A stretch of 64,000 bases of DNA from Bradyrhizobium sp. WBAH42 (GCF_024585265.1 NZ_CP036533.1:868001-932000); one strand, 5' to 3'; numbered from the stretch's first letter, positions 10,484 through 24,634 are shown. Notes: generated by a model from the letters alone, not told the origin. Program-made: numbers and translations.

Positions 10484-10506
10484 GGGCAAAGGAGAATGTC
10501 GCCCGG

Positions 10507-11190
10507 ATGCTTGCAGATTCCGACCTCGAACTTGACCATGGCCCGCGGACCGAAAGGTCCGCGACCATGCGCATGTGCGCGGTCAGCCGCGAGGTCCGGC
10601 CGATCGACGAGCTGATCCGCTTCGTCGCATCGCCTGACGGACAAATAGTTCCCGATCTCAAGCGCAAGCTGCCCGGACGCGGGATGTGGCTCACCGCCTC
10701 ACGCAAGACGGTTGCGGAAGCGGTGCGGCGTCACCAATTCAGCAAAGCCTTCAAGCGCGAGCTGCGCATCCCTCAGACGCTTCCCACCGACATCGAGGCG
10801 CTCCTGGTCCGGAGCGTAACCGAAGCCCTTGGGATCGCCGCCAAGGCGGGCCAGGTCGTGGCCGGCTTCGGCAAGGTCGAGAGCGCCCTTCGGGAAGGGA
10901 CGGTCGAGGTCCTGATCCATGCCAGCGACGGGGCCGCGGACGGAATCCGCAAATTGGACATGCTGGCGCGCCAGAATGCCGGGAATCGCGGTGCTAAGGC
11001 GCAGATTCCCGTCGTTACCGCTCTGAAATCGTTAGAATTGGATTTGGCACTGACCCGGTCAAATGTGATACATGCTGCCCTGCTCGCGGGCCCGGCGAGC
11101 AAGTCATTCCTGTCACGTAGCCAGATCCTGGTCCGATACCGGATGGCGGACGACGACAAGACTGCCGAAAAACCCGGCCAGGATTTCTGA
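10507..11190 (+). CDS. YlxR/DUF448 RNA-binding protein with L7Ae-like domain
   Basis: A 227-aa two-domain protein. Residues about 20-95 form the YlxR (DUF448) domain with MRMCAVSREVRPIDELIRFV and PGRGMWLTAS; residues about 105-205 resemble a ribosomal L7Ae/L30e fold. Both are nucleic-acid-binding folds, and the gene is the conserved nusA-infB spacer gene in alphaproteobacteria. Its role is not well defined; regulation of translation or transcription genes has been proposed for YlxR. Start ATG 10507. Confidence 0.9.
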   Translation: MLADSDLELDHGPRTERSATMRMCAVSREVRPIDELIRFVASPDGQIVPDLKRKLPGRGMWLTASRKTVAEAVRRHQFSKAFKRELRIPQTLPTDIEALLVRSVTEALGIAAKAGQVVAGFGKVESALREGTVEVLIHASDGAADGIRKLDMLARQNAGNRGAKAQIPVVTALKSLELDLALTRSNVIHAALLAGPASKSFLSRSQILVRYRMADDDKTAEKPGQDF

Positions 11191-11260
11191 GAGACAACGA
11201 CGACCCAATTGGATGGTGCGGCAACGCACAACACTGATAAATCAGGATTAGGACTGCTGA

Positions 11261-11496
11261 ATGGTTGATACCAAGACCCCTGGCGACAAGAAGCTGAGCG
11301 TTCCGAGCAAGACGCTATCGCTCAAGCCGCGCGTCGAAACGGGCACCGTGCGCCAGAGCTTCAGCCATGGCCGCAGCAAGCAGGTCGTGGTCGAGAAGCG
11401 CGGCAAGCGCCGCATTGGCGACGGACCCGAGCCGCACGCGCCTGAGGTGACGGCAAAGCCCGCGCCGGCCGCCCCCGCCGCGCCGTCCCGTCCCCG
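11261..11496 (+). pseudogene. infB: infB N-terminal segment, out of frame with the rest
   Basis: From ATG 11261 the frame encodes the conserved IF-2 N-terminus ([19 protein letters not shown]) and then [12 protein letters not shown], after which it reads RGSPQAHPQ and ends at 11650 in nonsense. The correct continuation ([13 protein letters not shown]) is in another frame beginning at 11496. Removing one C from the CCCC run at 11492-11495 would join both frames into a 722-aa protein. Compared with roughly 900 aa for Bradyrhizobium IF-2 as I recall it, the Ala/Arg/Glu-rich linker also seems shortened by some 170-180 residues. Confidence 0.75.
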
Positions 11497-13430
11497 TGGT
11501 AGCCCCCAAGCCCACCCACAAGCCCGGCCCGCAGAAGGAGCGCGGGCGCCTGACCGTCGTCACCGCGCTCAATGCCGACGAAGTGCGCGAGCGCTCGATC
11601 GCCTCGTTCCGCCGCCGCACCCAGCGCCTGAAGGGCCACGCCTCGAATGAGCCCAAGGAAAAGCTCATCCGCGAGGTGGTCATTCCGGAAGCGATCACCA
11701 TCCAGGAGCTCGCCAACCGCATGGCTGAGCGCGCGGTCGATGTCATCCGCATGCTGATGAAGCAGGGCGCGATGCACAAGATCACCGACGTGATCGATGC
11801 CGACACCGCGCAGCTGATCGCCGAAGAGCTCGGCCACACCGTCAAGCGCGTTGCCGCGTCCGACGTCGAGGAAGGTCTGTTCGACGCTACCGACGATTCG
11901 ACCGACACCGAGACCCGTTCGCCCGTGGTGACCGTCATGGGTCACGTCGACCACGGCAAGACGTCGCTGCTCGACGCGCTCCGTCACGCCAACGTGGTCT
12001 CCGGCGAAGCCGGCGGCATCACCCAGCACATCGGCGCCTATCAGGTGACATCGCCTGAAACCGGCAAGAAGATCACCTTCATCGACACGCCCGGCCACGC
12101 AGCGTTCACCGCGATGCGCGCCCGCGGCGCCAAGGTCACCGACATCGTCGTGCTGGTGGTCGCGGCCGATGATGGCGTGATGCCGCAGACGGTCGAAGCC
12201 ATCAATCACGCCAAGGCGGCAGGCGTGCCGATCATCGTTGCCATCAACAAGATCGACAAGCCCGATGCCAAGCCCGAGCGCGTGCGCACCGAGCTGCTCC
12301 AGCACGAGGTGCAGGTGGAATCCTTCGGCGGCGAAGTCGTCGACGTCGAGGTGTCCGCCAAGAACAAGACCAATCTCGACAAGCTGCTCGAGATGATCGC
12401 GCTCCAGGCCGAAATCCTCGACCTGAAGACCAATTCGGAGCGTCCCGCCGAAGGCACCGTGATCGAGGCCAAGCTCGATCGCGGCCGTGGTCCGGTCGCC
12501 ACCGTGCTGGTCCAGCGCGGCACGCTCCGCGTCGGTGACATCATCGTCGCCGGTGCCGAAATGGGCCGCGTCCGCGCGCTGATCTCCGATCAGGGCGAGA
12601 CCGTGCAGGAGGCCGGCCCCTCGGTGCCGGTCGAAGTGCTCGGCTTCAACGGCCCGCCCGAGGCCGGCGATCGTCTCGCGGTGGTCGAGAACGAAGCCCG
12701 CGCCCGCCAGGTCACCAGCTACCGCGCGCACCAGAAGCGCGAGAACGCGGCAGCCTCGATCTCCGGCATGCGCGGCTCGCTCGAGCAGATGATGTCGCAA
12801 TTGAAGACGGCGGGCCGCAAGGAATTCCCGCTGATCGTCAAGGCCGACGTGCAGGGTTCGCTGGAAGCCATCCTCGGCTCGCTGGAGAAGCTCGGCACCG
12901 ACGAGGTCGCCGCCCGCATCCTGCATGCCGGCGTCGGCGGCATCTCGGAATCCGACGTGACGCTGGCCGAAGGCTTCAACGCCGCGATCATCGGCTTCTC
13001 GGTTCGTGCCAACAAGGAGGCCGCTGCGGCCGCCAAGCGCAACGGCATCGAGATCCGCTACTACAACATCATCTACGACCTCGTGGACGACGTGAAGAAG
13101 GCGATGAGCGGCCTGCTCGCGCCGACCTTGCGCGAAACCATGCTGGGCAATGCCGAGATCCTGGAGATCTTCAACATCTCCAAGGTCGGCAAGGTCGCCG
13201 GCTGCCGCGTCACCGACGGTACCGTGGAACGCGGCGCCAATGTGCGCCTGATCCGCGACAATGTCGTCGTGCACGAAGGCAAGCTGTCGACGCTGAAGCG
13301 CTTCAAGGACGAAGTGAAGGAAGTCCAGTCCGGCCAGGAATGCGGCATGGCCTTCGAGAATTATCACGACATGCGTGCCGGTGACGTGATCGAGTGTTAT
13401 CGCGTGGAGACGATCCAGCGCTCCCTGTAA
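11496..13430 (+). CDS. infB: Translation initiation factor IF-2 (main body; 5' part displaced by a frame change)
   Basis: IF-2 is the GTPase that brings fMet-tRNA to the 30S subunit. The 644-residue frame holds the IF2_N helical module ([20 protein letters not shown]), the G domain with [20 protein letters not shown] and NKID, then domains II-IV ending near 13430. A GTG at 11496 could serve as internal start, analogous to the shorter IF2 isoforms of E. coli, but no clear ribosome-binding site is seen there. The natural start is ATG 11261, out of frame as given. Since IF-2 is essential, either sequence error or internal initiation is required. Confidence 0.9.
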   Translation: MVAPKPTHKPGPQKERGRLTVVTALNADEVRERSIASFRRRTQRLKGHASNEPKEKLIREVVIPEAITIQELANRMAERAVDVIRMLMKQGAMHKITDVIDADTAQLIAEELGHTVKRVAASDVEEGLFDATDDSTDTETRSPVVTVMGHVDHGKTSLLDALRHANVVSGEAGGITQHIGAYQVTSPETGKKITFIDTPGHAAFTAMRARGAKVTDIVVLVVAADDGVMPQTVEAINHAKAAGVPIIVAINKIDKPDAKPERVRTELLQHEVQVESFGGEVVDVEVSAKNKTNLDKLLEMIALQAEILDLKTNSERPAEGTVIEAKLDRGRGPVATVLVQRGTLRVGDIIVAGAEMGRVRALISDQGETVQEAGPSVPVEVLGFNGPPEAGDRLAVVENEARARQVTSYRAHQKRENAAASISGMRGSLEQMMSQLKTAGRKEFPLIVKADVQGSLEAILGSLEKLGTDEVAARILHAGVGGISESDVTLAEGFNAAIIGFSVRANKEAAAAAKRNGIEIRYYNIIYDLVDDVKKAMSGLLAPTLRETMLGNAEILEIFNISKVGKVAGCRVTDGTVERGANVRLIRDNVVVHEGKLSTLKRFKDEVKEVQSGQECGMAFENYHDMRAGDVIECYRVETIQRSL

Positions 13431-13442
13431 GTCCAAATCTTA

Positions 13443-13463
13443 CCGAAGCGTTCGGATCTTTTT
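13443..13463 (+). terminator. Weak hairpin plus T-run after infB
   Basis: CCGAA (13443-13447) and TTCGG (13451-13455) with a 3-nt loop, followed by TTTTT at 13459-13463, 13 bp past the infB stop. The stem is only 5 bp, so at most partial termination is expected. Confidence 0.35.
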
Positions 13464-13484
13464 GAACTGAGATTGCGGGAGTGC

Positions 13485-13565
13485 GATGGCCGGATTTTTC
13501 CGGCCATCCACCCCTCTTCGTTTCAACAGGACACATGACAATGCCCGTGTCGAAGGCACGGGCAT
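13485..13565 (+). promoter_or_regulatory. Two strong hairpins between infB and rbfA
   Basis: GATGGCCGG (13485-13493) pairs perfectly with CCGGCCATC (13500-13508). ATGCCCGTG (13541-13549) pairs perfectly with CACGGGCAT (13557-13565). The second ends a few bases before the GAGG ribosome-binding site of rbfA. They may be processing sites or control rbfA translation; both ideas are inference. Confidence 0.5.
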
Positions 13566-13586
13566 GACGAGGTGATTTTCGAAAAA

Positions 13587-14018
13587 ATGCCACGGCATCA
13601 TCAGAAGAAGAGTTCCGCGCCCGGCGGCTCGCAGCGTCAGCTGCGCGTCGGCGAGCAGGTTCGCCACGCGATGGCCGATATTCTGGCGCAAGGCAATGTG
13701 CATGATGCTGATCTGGAAGGTCACATCATCACCGTGCCGGAGGTGCGGATGTCGCCCGACCTGAAGCTCGCGACCGTCTACGTGATGCCGCTCGGTGGCC
13801 GCGACACCGAGATCGTGATCGCTGCGCTCGAACGCAACAAGAAGTTCCTGCGCGGCGAGGTCGCGCGGCGCGTTAACCTGAAATTTGCACCTGACATTCG
13901 CTTCCGCGTCGACGAACGATTCGACGAAGCGGAACGGATCGAGAAGCTTTTGCGAACGCCTGCGGTGCAGAAGGATTTGGAACAGGATCCGCATTCGGAT
14001 CGGGAAGAAGAGCAATGA
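13587..14018 (+). CDS. rbfA: 30S ribosome-binding factor RbfA
   Basis: RbfA is a KH-type factor for 16S rRNA 5'-end processing and cold adaptation. The 143-aa product shows [17 protein letters not shown], the [19 protein letters not shown] core and the [13 protein letters not shown] strand-turn region typical of the family. ATG 13587 is favoured over the in-frame GTG 13572 because GAGGTG lies at a proper distance before it. The stop overlaps truB (ATGA). Confidence 0.95.
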   Translation: MPRHHQKKSSAPGGSQRQLRVGEQVRHAMADILAQGNVHDADLEGHIITVPEVRMSPDLKLATVYVMPLGGRDTEIVIAALERNKKFLRGEVARRVNLKFAPDIRFRVDERFDEAERIEKLLRTPAVQKDLEQDPHSDREEEQ

Positions 14019-15124
14019 CCATGGACCCGGCTCACGGCACGATCGGCGGCAACGACACCGACCAGCGCGACGTGCAGAACAACAATTTCGCGGAGAATTC
14101 TCAGCCGCATCAGGAGCCGCGCCGCGTCAACAACGATCCGCGCGCCAAGCAGCAGAAGGGCAACCAGGTCCGTCGCGACCGCCGTGATGTCCATGGCTGG
14201 GTCGTGCTCGACAAGCCGATCGGCATGACCTCGACGCAGGCGGTCGCCGTGCTCAAGCGGCTGTTCAACGCCAAGCGCGCCGGACACGCCGGCACGCTCG
14301 ATCCGCTCGCCTCCGGCGGGCTGCCGATCGCACTCGGTGAGGCCACCAAGACCGTCCCCTTCGTGATGGACGGCCGCAAGCGCTACCGCTTCACGGTCTG
14401 CTGGGGCGAGGAGCGCGACACCGACGACATCGAGGGCCGGGTGACCGCGACCTCGGACCAGCGCCCGAGCCGGGAGGCCATCCTCGCCCTGCTGCCCCGC
14501 TTCACCGGGGTGATCGAGCAGGTCCCGCCGCGCTATTCGGCGATCAAGGTCCAGGGCGAGCGCGCCTATGACCTCGCCCGCGACGGCGAGGTCGTGGAGC
14601 TGGCCCCCCGCCCGGTCGAGATTCACCATTTAACCCTTGTAGATCAACCGGATAACGGCCGGGCCGTGTTCGAGGCCGAATGCGGCAAGGGCACCTATGT
14701 GCGGGCGCTGGCCCGCGATATGGGCCGGATTCTCGGCACTTACGGCCATATCTGCGCGCTCCGGCGGACCCTGGTCGGCCCATTTGGCGAAAACGACATG
14801 ATTCCGCTGGATCAGTTGGAGGCTTTGTGCGATAGAGCCGCGTCCGGCGAGGGCAGCCTCGCCGACGCGCTTTTGCCCGTTGAGACCGCGCTGGACGACA
14901 TCCCGGCACTGGCCGTCACTCGGGCTGATGCGGCAAGGCTCCATCGGGGCCAGGCCGTTTTGTTGCGCGGACGGGATGCGCCCACTTGTAGCGGCACAGT
15001 CTATGTCACGGTGGCAGGCCGTCTTTTGGCGCTTGCCGAAGTTGGCAATGGCGAAATCATCCCCAAGCGTGTGTTCAACCTGACCGGCCTGACTGCCAGC
15101 CCCGGTCGCAACGAGAGAAATTGA
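14015..15124 (+). CDS. truB: tRNA pseudouridine(55) synthase TruB
   Basis: TruB converts U55 of the tRNA T-loop to pseudouridine. The catalytic Asp is D96 in [13 protein letters not shown]; the substrate-binding [16 protein letters not shown] and [12 protein letters not shown] stretches are also present. At 369 aa it is longer than E. coli TruB, with about 58 hydrophilic N-terminal residues (Asn/Gln/Arg-rich) before the conserved [14 protein letters not shown]. Start ATG 14015 overlaps the rbfA stop. rpsO follows immediately. Confidence 0.96.
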   Translation: MTMDPAHGTIGGNDTDQRDVQNNNFAENSQPHQEPRRVNNDPRAKQQKGNQVRRDRRDVHGWVVLDKPIGMTSTQAVAVLKRLFNAKRAGHAGTLDPLASGGLPIALGEATKTVPFVMDGRKRYRFTVCWGEERDTDDIEGRVTATSDQRPSREAILALLPRFTGVIEQVPPRYSAIKVQGERAYDLARDGEVVELAPRPVEIHHLTLVDQPDNGRAVFEAECGKGTYVRALARDMGRILGTYGHICALRRTLVGPFGENDMIPLDQLEALCDRAASGEGSLADALLPVETALDDIPALAVTRADAARLHRGQAVLLRGRDAPTCSGTVYVTVAGRLLALAEVGNGEIIPKRVFNLTGLTASPGRNERN

Positions 15125-15126
15125 CG

Positions 15127-15396
15127 ATGTCGATTGCCGCAGAACGCAAAGCGGAAGTCATCAAGACGAATGCCACCAAGGCCGGCGACACCGGCTCGCC
15201 CGAGGTTCAGGTCGCGATCCTGTCGGAACGCATCAACAACCTCACCAACCATTTCAAGACCCACGTGAAGGACAACCATTCGCGTCGCGGCCTCTTGAAG
15301 CTGGTCTCGACCCGCCGCTCGCTCCTCGACTATCTCAAGAAGAAGGACGAGGCACGCTACAAGGCGCTGCTCGAGAAGCACAATATTCGTCGTTAA
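15127..15396 (+). CDS. rpsO: 30S ribosomal protein S15
   Basis: S15 is a primary 16S rRNA-binding protein of the 30S platform. The 89-aa product has the usual length and the signature [16 protein letters not shown] sequence ([19 protein letters not shown]). ATG 15127 is chosen; a TTG two codons upstream is in frame but would extend the protein unnecessarily. It sits between truB and pnp, the conserved order. Confidence 0.97.
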   Translation: MSIAAERKAEVIKTNATKAGDTGSPEVQVAILSERINNLTNHFKTHVKDNHSRRGLLKLVSTRRSLLDYLKKKDEARYKALLEKHNIRR

Positions 15397-15405
15397 GAGT
15401 TCCTG

Positions 15406-15428
15406 CGCGCGCCACCGGCGCGCGTTTT
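15406..15428 (+). terminator. Terminator after rpsO
   Basis: CGCGCGCC (15406-15413), a 3-nt loop and GGCGCGCG (15417-15424) followed by TTTT. A compact GC-rich hairpin 9 bp past the rpsO stop; short T-run. Confidence 0.7.
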
Positions 15429-15649
15429 CGCACGTGGTTTCGAACGAAAGCGCTTATTTCAAGCTTTTTGATCGAGGTTGCGCGCACATCGGACGCAAGC
15501 CGTTGAGGGCGAGCATCCGGGCATGAAGGGCGAGGACCGCGGTTCGGTGTTCGCATTCGTGCCGACTGACAGTCCAGCAGCAATCCGGCGGCTGGGCACA
15601 ACGGGCAAGGCGCCCGTATGACCCGAAAGGATGGACGCCATCCGACATC

Positions 15650-15725
15650 CAAAAACCATGGCAGGATCGCAGGACGCTGATCATCCGCTCCGATCAGCGT
15701 CCCGCAATCTTGCGCATGGTTTTTG
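15650..15725 (+). promoter_or_regulatory. Long near-perfect hairpin in the pnp leader
   Basis: The left arm runs 15650-15682 and the right arm 15692-15725, with a 9-nt loop. The outer 11 bp (CAAAAACCATG / CATGGTTTTTG) and inner 11 bp (GGACGCTGATC / GATCAGCGTCC) are perfect; between them the arms pair with one bulge, one G-U pair and two mismatches. TTTTTG TTTTT follows the 3' side. The shape fits either an RNase III target, as in the autoregulated E. coli pnp leader, or an intrinsic (possibly bidirectional) terminator/attenuator. Confidence 0.75.
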
Positions 15726-15774
15726 TTTTTCGAGAGCCGTCCCTTCTTTCGAGAACCCATGAAAGAAGACCTCT

Positions 15775-17934
<2,160 letters not shown>

Positions 17935-17960
17935 GGCCTCTCGCGACAAAGCAAAAAACG

Positions 17961-17988
17961 AAGGGCGGCCGAAAGGCCGCCCTTTTTG
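17961..17988 (+). terminator. Intrinsic terminator after pnp
   Basis: AGGGCGGCC, GAAA loop, GGCCGCCCT, then TTTT: a textbook rho-independent terminator 27 bp downstream of the pnp stop. Confidence 0.9.
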
Positions 17989-18021
17989 TTGGTGGTCTCG
18001 ATCCGTCAGCGCGCTGCTCTT

Positions 18022-18143
18022 CACCTCTCCCCAGCGGGGAGAGGTCGATTTGCGAAGCAAATCGGGTGAGGGGGTTTGGTCCCACGAGAGAGTAGAACCC
18101 CTCACCCGGCGCTGCGCGCCGACCTCTCCCTATGGGAGAGGTG
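18022..18143. repeat. Intergenic palindromic repeat (CACCTCTCCC family)
   Basis: A 122-bp element bounded by CACCTCTCCC and GGGAGAGGTG, with internal GGGTGAGGGG / CCCCTCACCC arms. It lies between the convergent pnp and katG genes. A related element is at 38321-38448. Confidence 0.8.
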
Positions 18144-18149
18144 TCACAC

Positions 18150-21356
<3,207 letters not shown>

Positions 21357-21363
21357 CCGGCGG

Positions 21364-21828
21364 ATGTCGCATCCGATCATCCGCCCCGCTCGCCCGGAGG
21401 AGTACGACGAGATCGGCCGCGTCTGGATGGAGAGCTGGGTCTCAACCGGGCTTGCCGAAGCCAGCGACTTCCTGCTGGCGAACTTGCGTGCGCGCATCAG
21501 GCGCGAGATCGCGGACGGCTGGAGCCTGTTCGTCGCCGACGATCGCGGCACGATCGCTGCGATGCTGGCGCTGCATCTGCCCAAGCTCTATCTCGACATG
21601 CTGTTCGTCGCGCCGGCCTATCAAGGCCAATCGCTCGGCCGGCAATTGCTCGCCTTCACGCGCACGCAAATGCCCGACGAGATGCATCTGCGCTGTGTGC
21701 GCGAGAACGAAAAGGCCTGGCGCTGGTACGAGCGCGAAGGCTTTGTGTTCGAGAAGGAAGAGATCGAGCCGTCGAACGGGTTCGTGATGAAGTACTATCG
21801 GTGGAATCGAAGGACCATCGACGCGTAG
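21364..21828 (+). CDS. GNAT family N-acetyltransferase
   Basis: A 154-aa acetyltransferase of the GNAT fold, with the acetyl-CoA loop in YQGQSLGRQLLAF (motif A) and the C-terminal NEKAWRWYEREGFVFEKEE that is typical of the RimI-like branch. The substrate is not evident. The gene begins 7 bp after oxyR and could be part of its transcript. Confidence 0.88.
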   Translation: MSHPIIRPARPEEYDEIGRVWMESWVSTGLAEASDFLLANLRARIRREIADGWSLFVADDRGTIAAMLALHLPKLYLDMLFVAPAYQGQSLGRQLLAFTRTQMPDEMHLRCVRENEKAWRWYEREGFVFEKEEIEPSNGFVMKYYRWNRRTIDA

Positions 21829-21930
21829 CGCGCCGAGACCCTCACCTTGCGGCTGTCATCGGCTCGCTCTAAGACTTATCTCAAGTCCTGATCGGACATC
21901 TCCAAGCCGTGGTCCCCGCCCGCCGATTCC

Positions 21931-22752
21931 ATGTTTCGCATCTGTTTGACCGCGCTCTCCCTGTTTGGCCTCGTCAGTGTCGCCGCGGCGCAGCCTGCAC
22001 CGCCGTCGGCTGCGCCAACGACGCGCCCAGCCAAGGGCGCAACTCCGAAAGGCACACCGAATCCCAAGCAGGCGGGCGCTGCAGACGCTGGCCCATGCGA
22101 GATCGGTCTCCTGGCCGCGGCGGCCAATCGTTTCGGCGTTCAGCAGGTCGGCTTCACCATGTTCGGCAACGAGTACACACCCGTGCCGGTCGACAGCTGG
22201 GGGCTGGACGATCTCATCCTGTCGCGGCTTCGTGCCGCCGCAGCCGGAAAGTCGGTCAGGCGAATTGCGTATTCGCCCGCTGCTTTTGCGCATGCCGTGG
22301 AATCGGGATCGCCGATGCTGCGTCGGAACCCGGAACGACAGGAGTTCGTGCAGCAGAGCGCTGCCACCACCAAGTGCCAACGCTATGTCCTGGTCGAGCG
22401 ATACCAGAACCGCTTCAGCAATACCAACCAGTCCGTCGAAGGCTTTGGCATCGTCAAATGGGGCAACCCGATCAAGCGCCGCACGCTCCTGTACGCGTTG
22501 ACCTACATCACCGTGTACGACGGGCAGTCATTCGAGGCCATCAAAAAGGGCCCCGCAAGCCTTGATGACGAGCCGATGATGTCCCGCCTGATCGGGATCA
22601 ACCCGATCAGTGGTCCCAACAAGGAGATGGACGAGGCGGCCTTTCCATCGGCTCCCGCCGAGGTGGCGGCCAACGCAAAGCTGCGGGACGGTGTCCGTGC
22701 CTTATTGACGACAAGCCTCGACCGGACATTACCAGGACTGCTCCAGCAATGA
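21931..22752 (+). CDS. Secreted protein of unknown function
   Basis: A 273-aa protein with a clear Sec signal peptide (hydrophobic residues 4-19, likely cut after AAA at about 20), then a Pro/Ala/Thr-rich linker to about 50 and a folded region with two cysteines (in DAGPCEIG and TTKCQRY) that could form a disulfide. I do not recognise the domain. It probably acts in the periplasm. Coding character is supported by the signal peptide and by stop spacing; the GST gene follows after 10 bp. Confidence 0.75.
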   Translation: MFRICLTALSLFGLVSVAAAQPAPPSAAPTTRPAKGATPKGTPNPKQAGAADAGPCEIGLLAAAANRFGVQQVGFTMFGNEYTPVPVDSWGLDDLILSRLRAAAAGKSVRRIAYSPAAFAHAVESGSPMLRRNPERQEFVQQSAATTKCQRYVLVERYQNRFSNTNQSVEGFGIVKWGNPIKRRTLLYALTYITVYDGQSFEAIKKGPASLDDEPMMSRLIGINPISGPNKEMDEAAFPSAPAEVAANAKLRDGVRALLTTSLDRTLPGLLQQ

Positions 22753-22762
22753 GGTCCGCGCC

Positions 22763-23359
22763 ATGATCAAGCTCTACTGGTCGCCCCGCTCGCGCTCGTT
22801 CACGACGCTCTGGCTGATGGAGGAGAGCGGCCTGCCCTATGAGCGCGTGCTGACCGACATCACGACCGGCGCGCAGAAGGCGCCGGATTATTTGAAGATC
22901 AATCCGATGGGCAAGGTGCCGGCGCTGACCGACGGCGATGCTGCGCTCGCCGAAGCCGCGGCCATCTGCGCCTATATCGGCGACCGCTATCCCGAGACGA
23001 AGCTCGCGCCCGCCGTGACCGATCCACGCCGCGCGCGCTATCTGCAATGGCTGTTCTTCTCACCGGGCTGCATCGAGCCGGCCATCATCCAGATCTTCAC
23101 CAAGATCGAGATCCCGACCTCGACCGCGGCCTGGGGCAGCGCGACGCAGGTGTTCGACGTGCTGGACGCCGCGCTCGCCAAGGGGCCGTGGATTCTCGGC
23201 GAGGAATTTTCCGCCGCCGACGTCGTGATCGGCTCGGGCCTGAACTTCGCGGTACGCCGGTTCAAGATGGTGCCGTCGCGCCCGGCCTTCGACGCCTATC
23301 TGGCGCGCTGCACGGCGCGGCCGGCGTTCCAACGCGCGGAGACGATCGCGGCGGGGTAA
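22763..23359 (+). CDS. Glutathione S-transferase family protein
   Basis: A 198-aa GST with an N-terminal thioredoxin-like domain (YWSPRSRSFTTLWLMEESGLPYERV, then the cis-Pro motif GKVPALTDGDAALAEAAAICAYI) and an all-helical C-terminal domain ending with ILGEEFSAADVVIGSGL. Several GSTs of this sort occur in Bradyrhizobium; substrate unknown. Start ATG 22763. Confidence 0.9.
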   Translation: MIKLYWSPRSRSFTTLWLMEESGLPYERVLTDITTGAQKAPDYLKINPMGKVPALTDGDAALAEAAAICAYIGDRYPETKLAPAVTDPRRARYLQWLFFSPGCIEPAIIQIFTKIEIPTSTAAWGSATQVFDVLDAALAKGPWILGEEFSAADVVIGSGLNFAVRRFKMVPSRPAFDAYLARCTARPAFQRAETIAAG

Positions 23360-23368
23360 GCAAGCTCT

Positions 23369-23466
23369 CGTAGGGTGGGCAAAGCGAAGCGTGCCCACGT
23401 CCTCTATCTATGGCGATCGCTGGGAGATCGTGGGCACGTCGCTTGCGCTCCTTTGCCCACCCTACG
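23369..23466. repeat. Intergenic palindromic repeat (CGTAGGGTGGGC family)
   Basis: A 98-bp element beginning CGTAGGGTGGGCAAAG and ending CTTTGCCCACCCTACG, with inner GTGCCCACG/CGTGGGCAC arms. It lies between the convergent GST and fabI genes. A second copy is at 43963-44054. Confidence 0.85.
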
Positions 23467-23476
23467 GCAGGGTCGC

Positions 23477-24274
23477 CTATTCCGCCTTCAAATCATCCGG
23501 CCGCGGCATCAGGACGACGTTGTAGCCGGAATCCACATAATGAATCTCGCCGGTCACGCCGCCGGAGAGATCCGACAACAGATACAGCGCCGAACCGCCG
23601 AGCTCGTCGAGCGTGACGCCGCGGCGGAGCGGCGCGTGCTTCTGCATGTAGGCGAACATGGCGCGCGCTTCGCCGATGCCGGAGCCGGCGAGGGTGCGGA
23701 TGGGGCCGGCGGAGATCGCATTGACGCGGATGCCGCGTGGTCCGAAATCGGCGGCGAGATAGCGCACGGAAGCTTCCAGCGCCGCCTTGGCGACGCCCAT
23801 CACGTTGTAGTTCGGCATCGCGCGCTCCGAGGCACCGAAGGTCAGCGTGATCATGCTGCCGCCTTCCGTCATCAGCTCGGCGGCGCGCTTTGCGACCTCC
23901 GTGAACGAGAAGCACGAGATCACCATGGTGCGCGAAAAGTTCTCGCGGCTGGTGTCGGCGTAGCGGCCCTTCAGCTCGTTCTTGTCGGCAAAGCCGATCG
24001 CGTGGATGACGAAGTCGAGCTTGCCCCATTTTTCGCGGAGCACCGCGAAAGTGGCGTCGACGCTGGCGATGTCCTCGACGTCGCAAGGCAGCACCAGATC
24101 GACGCCGAGCTGCTCCGCCAGCGGCTTGACGCGCTTGCCGAGCGCCTCGCCCTGGAAGGTGAAGGCGAGCTCGGCGCCGTGGGCATGCAGCGTCCGCGCC
24201 ATGCCCCAGGCGATGGAATGATCATTGGCGATGCCCATGATCAGACCGCGCTTGCCTTTCATCAACGAAGTCAT
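23477..24274 (-). CDS. fabI: Enoyl-[acyl-carrier-protein] reductase (NADH)
   Basis: FabI performs the last reduction of each fatty acid elongation cycle. The 265-aa SDR-fold protein has GIANDHSIAWG for cofactor binding and the FabI-type catalytic pair Tyr156 and Lys163 (YNVMGVAK, Y-X6-K), preceded by SERAMPN. It lies downstream of fabA and fabB on the same strand, but a small gene separates it from fabB here. Start ATG 24274. Confidence 0.96.
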   Translation of the reverse strand: MTSLMKGKRGLIMGIANDHSIAWGMARTLHAHGAELAFTFQGEALGKRVKPLAEQLGVDLVLPCDVEDIASVDATFAVLREKWGKLDFVIHAIGFADKNELKGRYADTSRENFSRTMVISCFSFTEVAKRAAELMTEGGSMITLTFGASERAMPNYNVMGVAKAALEASVRYLAADFGPRGIRVNAISAGPIRTLAGSGIGEARAMFAYMQKHAPLRRGVTLDELGGSALYLLSDLSGGVTGEIHYVDSGYNVVLMPRPDDLKAE

Positions 24275-24307
24275 GTGGTGGATTCCATGAGTCGGAAAGA
24301 TCTGGCT

Positions 24308-24634
24308 TCAACTTCGATTGTTCCACCAAACAGGCAGACAACAAGGATTTCTGTATCGGCCGTATATTCCATGCGCAACAGATCGATATTCCCGCTGGAT
24401 CGATTCTTCAGAAGTCGCCCGATCGCCGCTCATGACGAAACGGGAAACGTTCGTTCCAATGCAGCGGTATCGGCGTCGCGGCGCGTGCACGTCAGCGTCC
24501 GGATACAGATCGACGATAAGGGTGAATTCCTGCTCGCCCTCGGCAAACCCCGAAATTCGAAGGTCAACGAGAACCCCGTCGTGCCAGTTGATCTCGTCTG
24601 GTCCTTCCGCCGGAGTCGGCAAGGTAGAACTCAC
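24308..24634 (-). CDS. Small uncharacterised protein coupled to fabB
   Basis: A 108-aa frame starts at GTG 24634, which overlaps the fabB stop as GTGA, and ends 33 bp before fabI. The sequence is protein-like ([37 protein letters not shown]), with moderate GC in contrast to its GC-rich neighbours, most clearly in its last third. I recognise no family. It may be a recently gained gene or the remnant of a longer one, because its C-terminus ([11 protein letters not shown]) looks unstructured. The plus-strand frame in the same place has poor amino-acid composition. Confidence 0.55.
   Translation of the reverse strand: MSSTLPTPAEGPDEINWHDGVLVDLRISGFAEGEQEFTLIVDLYPDADVHAPRRRYRCIGTNVSRFVMSGDRATSEESIQREYRSVAHGIYGRYRNPCCLPVWWNNRS

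Larger units (their letters stand above)
15397..15774 (+). other. rpsO-pnp intergenic region / pnp leader
   Basis: A 378-bp stretch with no convincing coding frame. It holds the rpsO terminator at its start and a very long hairpin (15650-15725) near its end, 50 bp before the pnp ATG. The middle 220 bp shows nothing that I recognise; a pnp promoter is expected there. Confidence 0.6.

Noticed and set aside
11490..11500. Programmed frameshift in infB
   Set aside because: A slippery run (CCCC) exists but no known recoding site or stimulator is evident, and IF-2 is not known to use one; sequence error or internal start is simpler.
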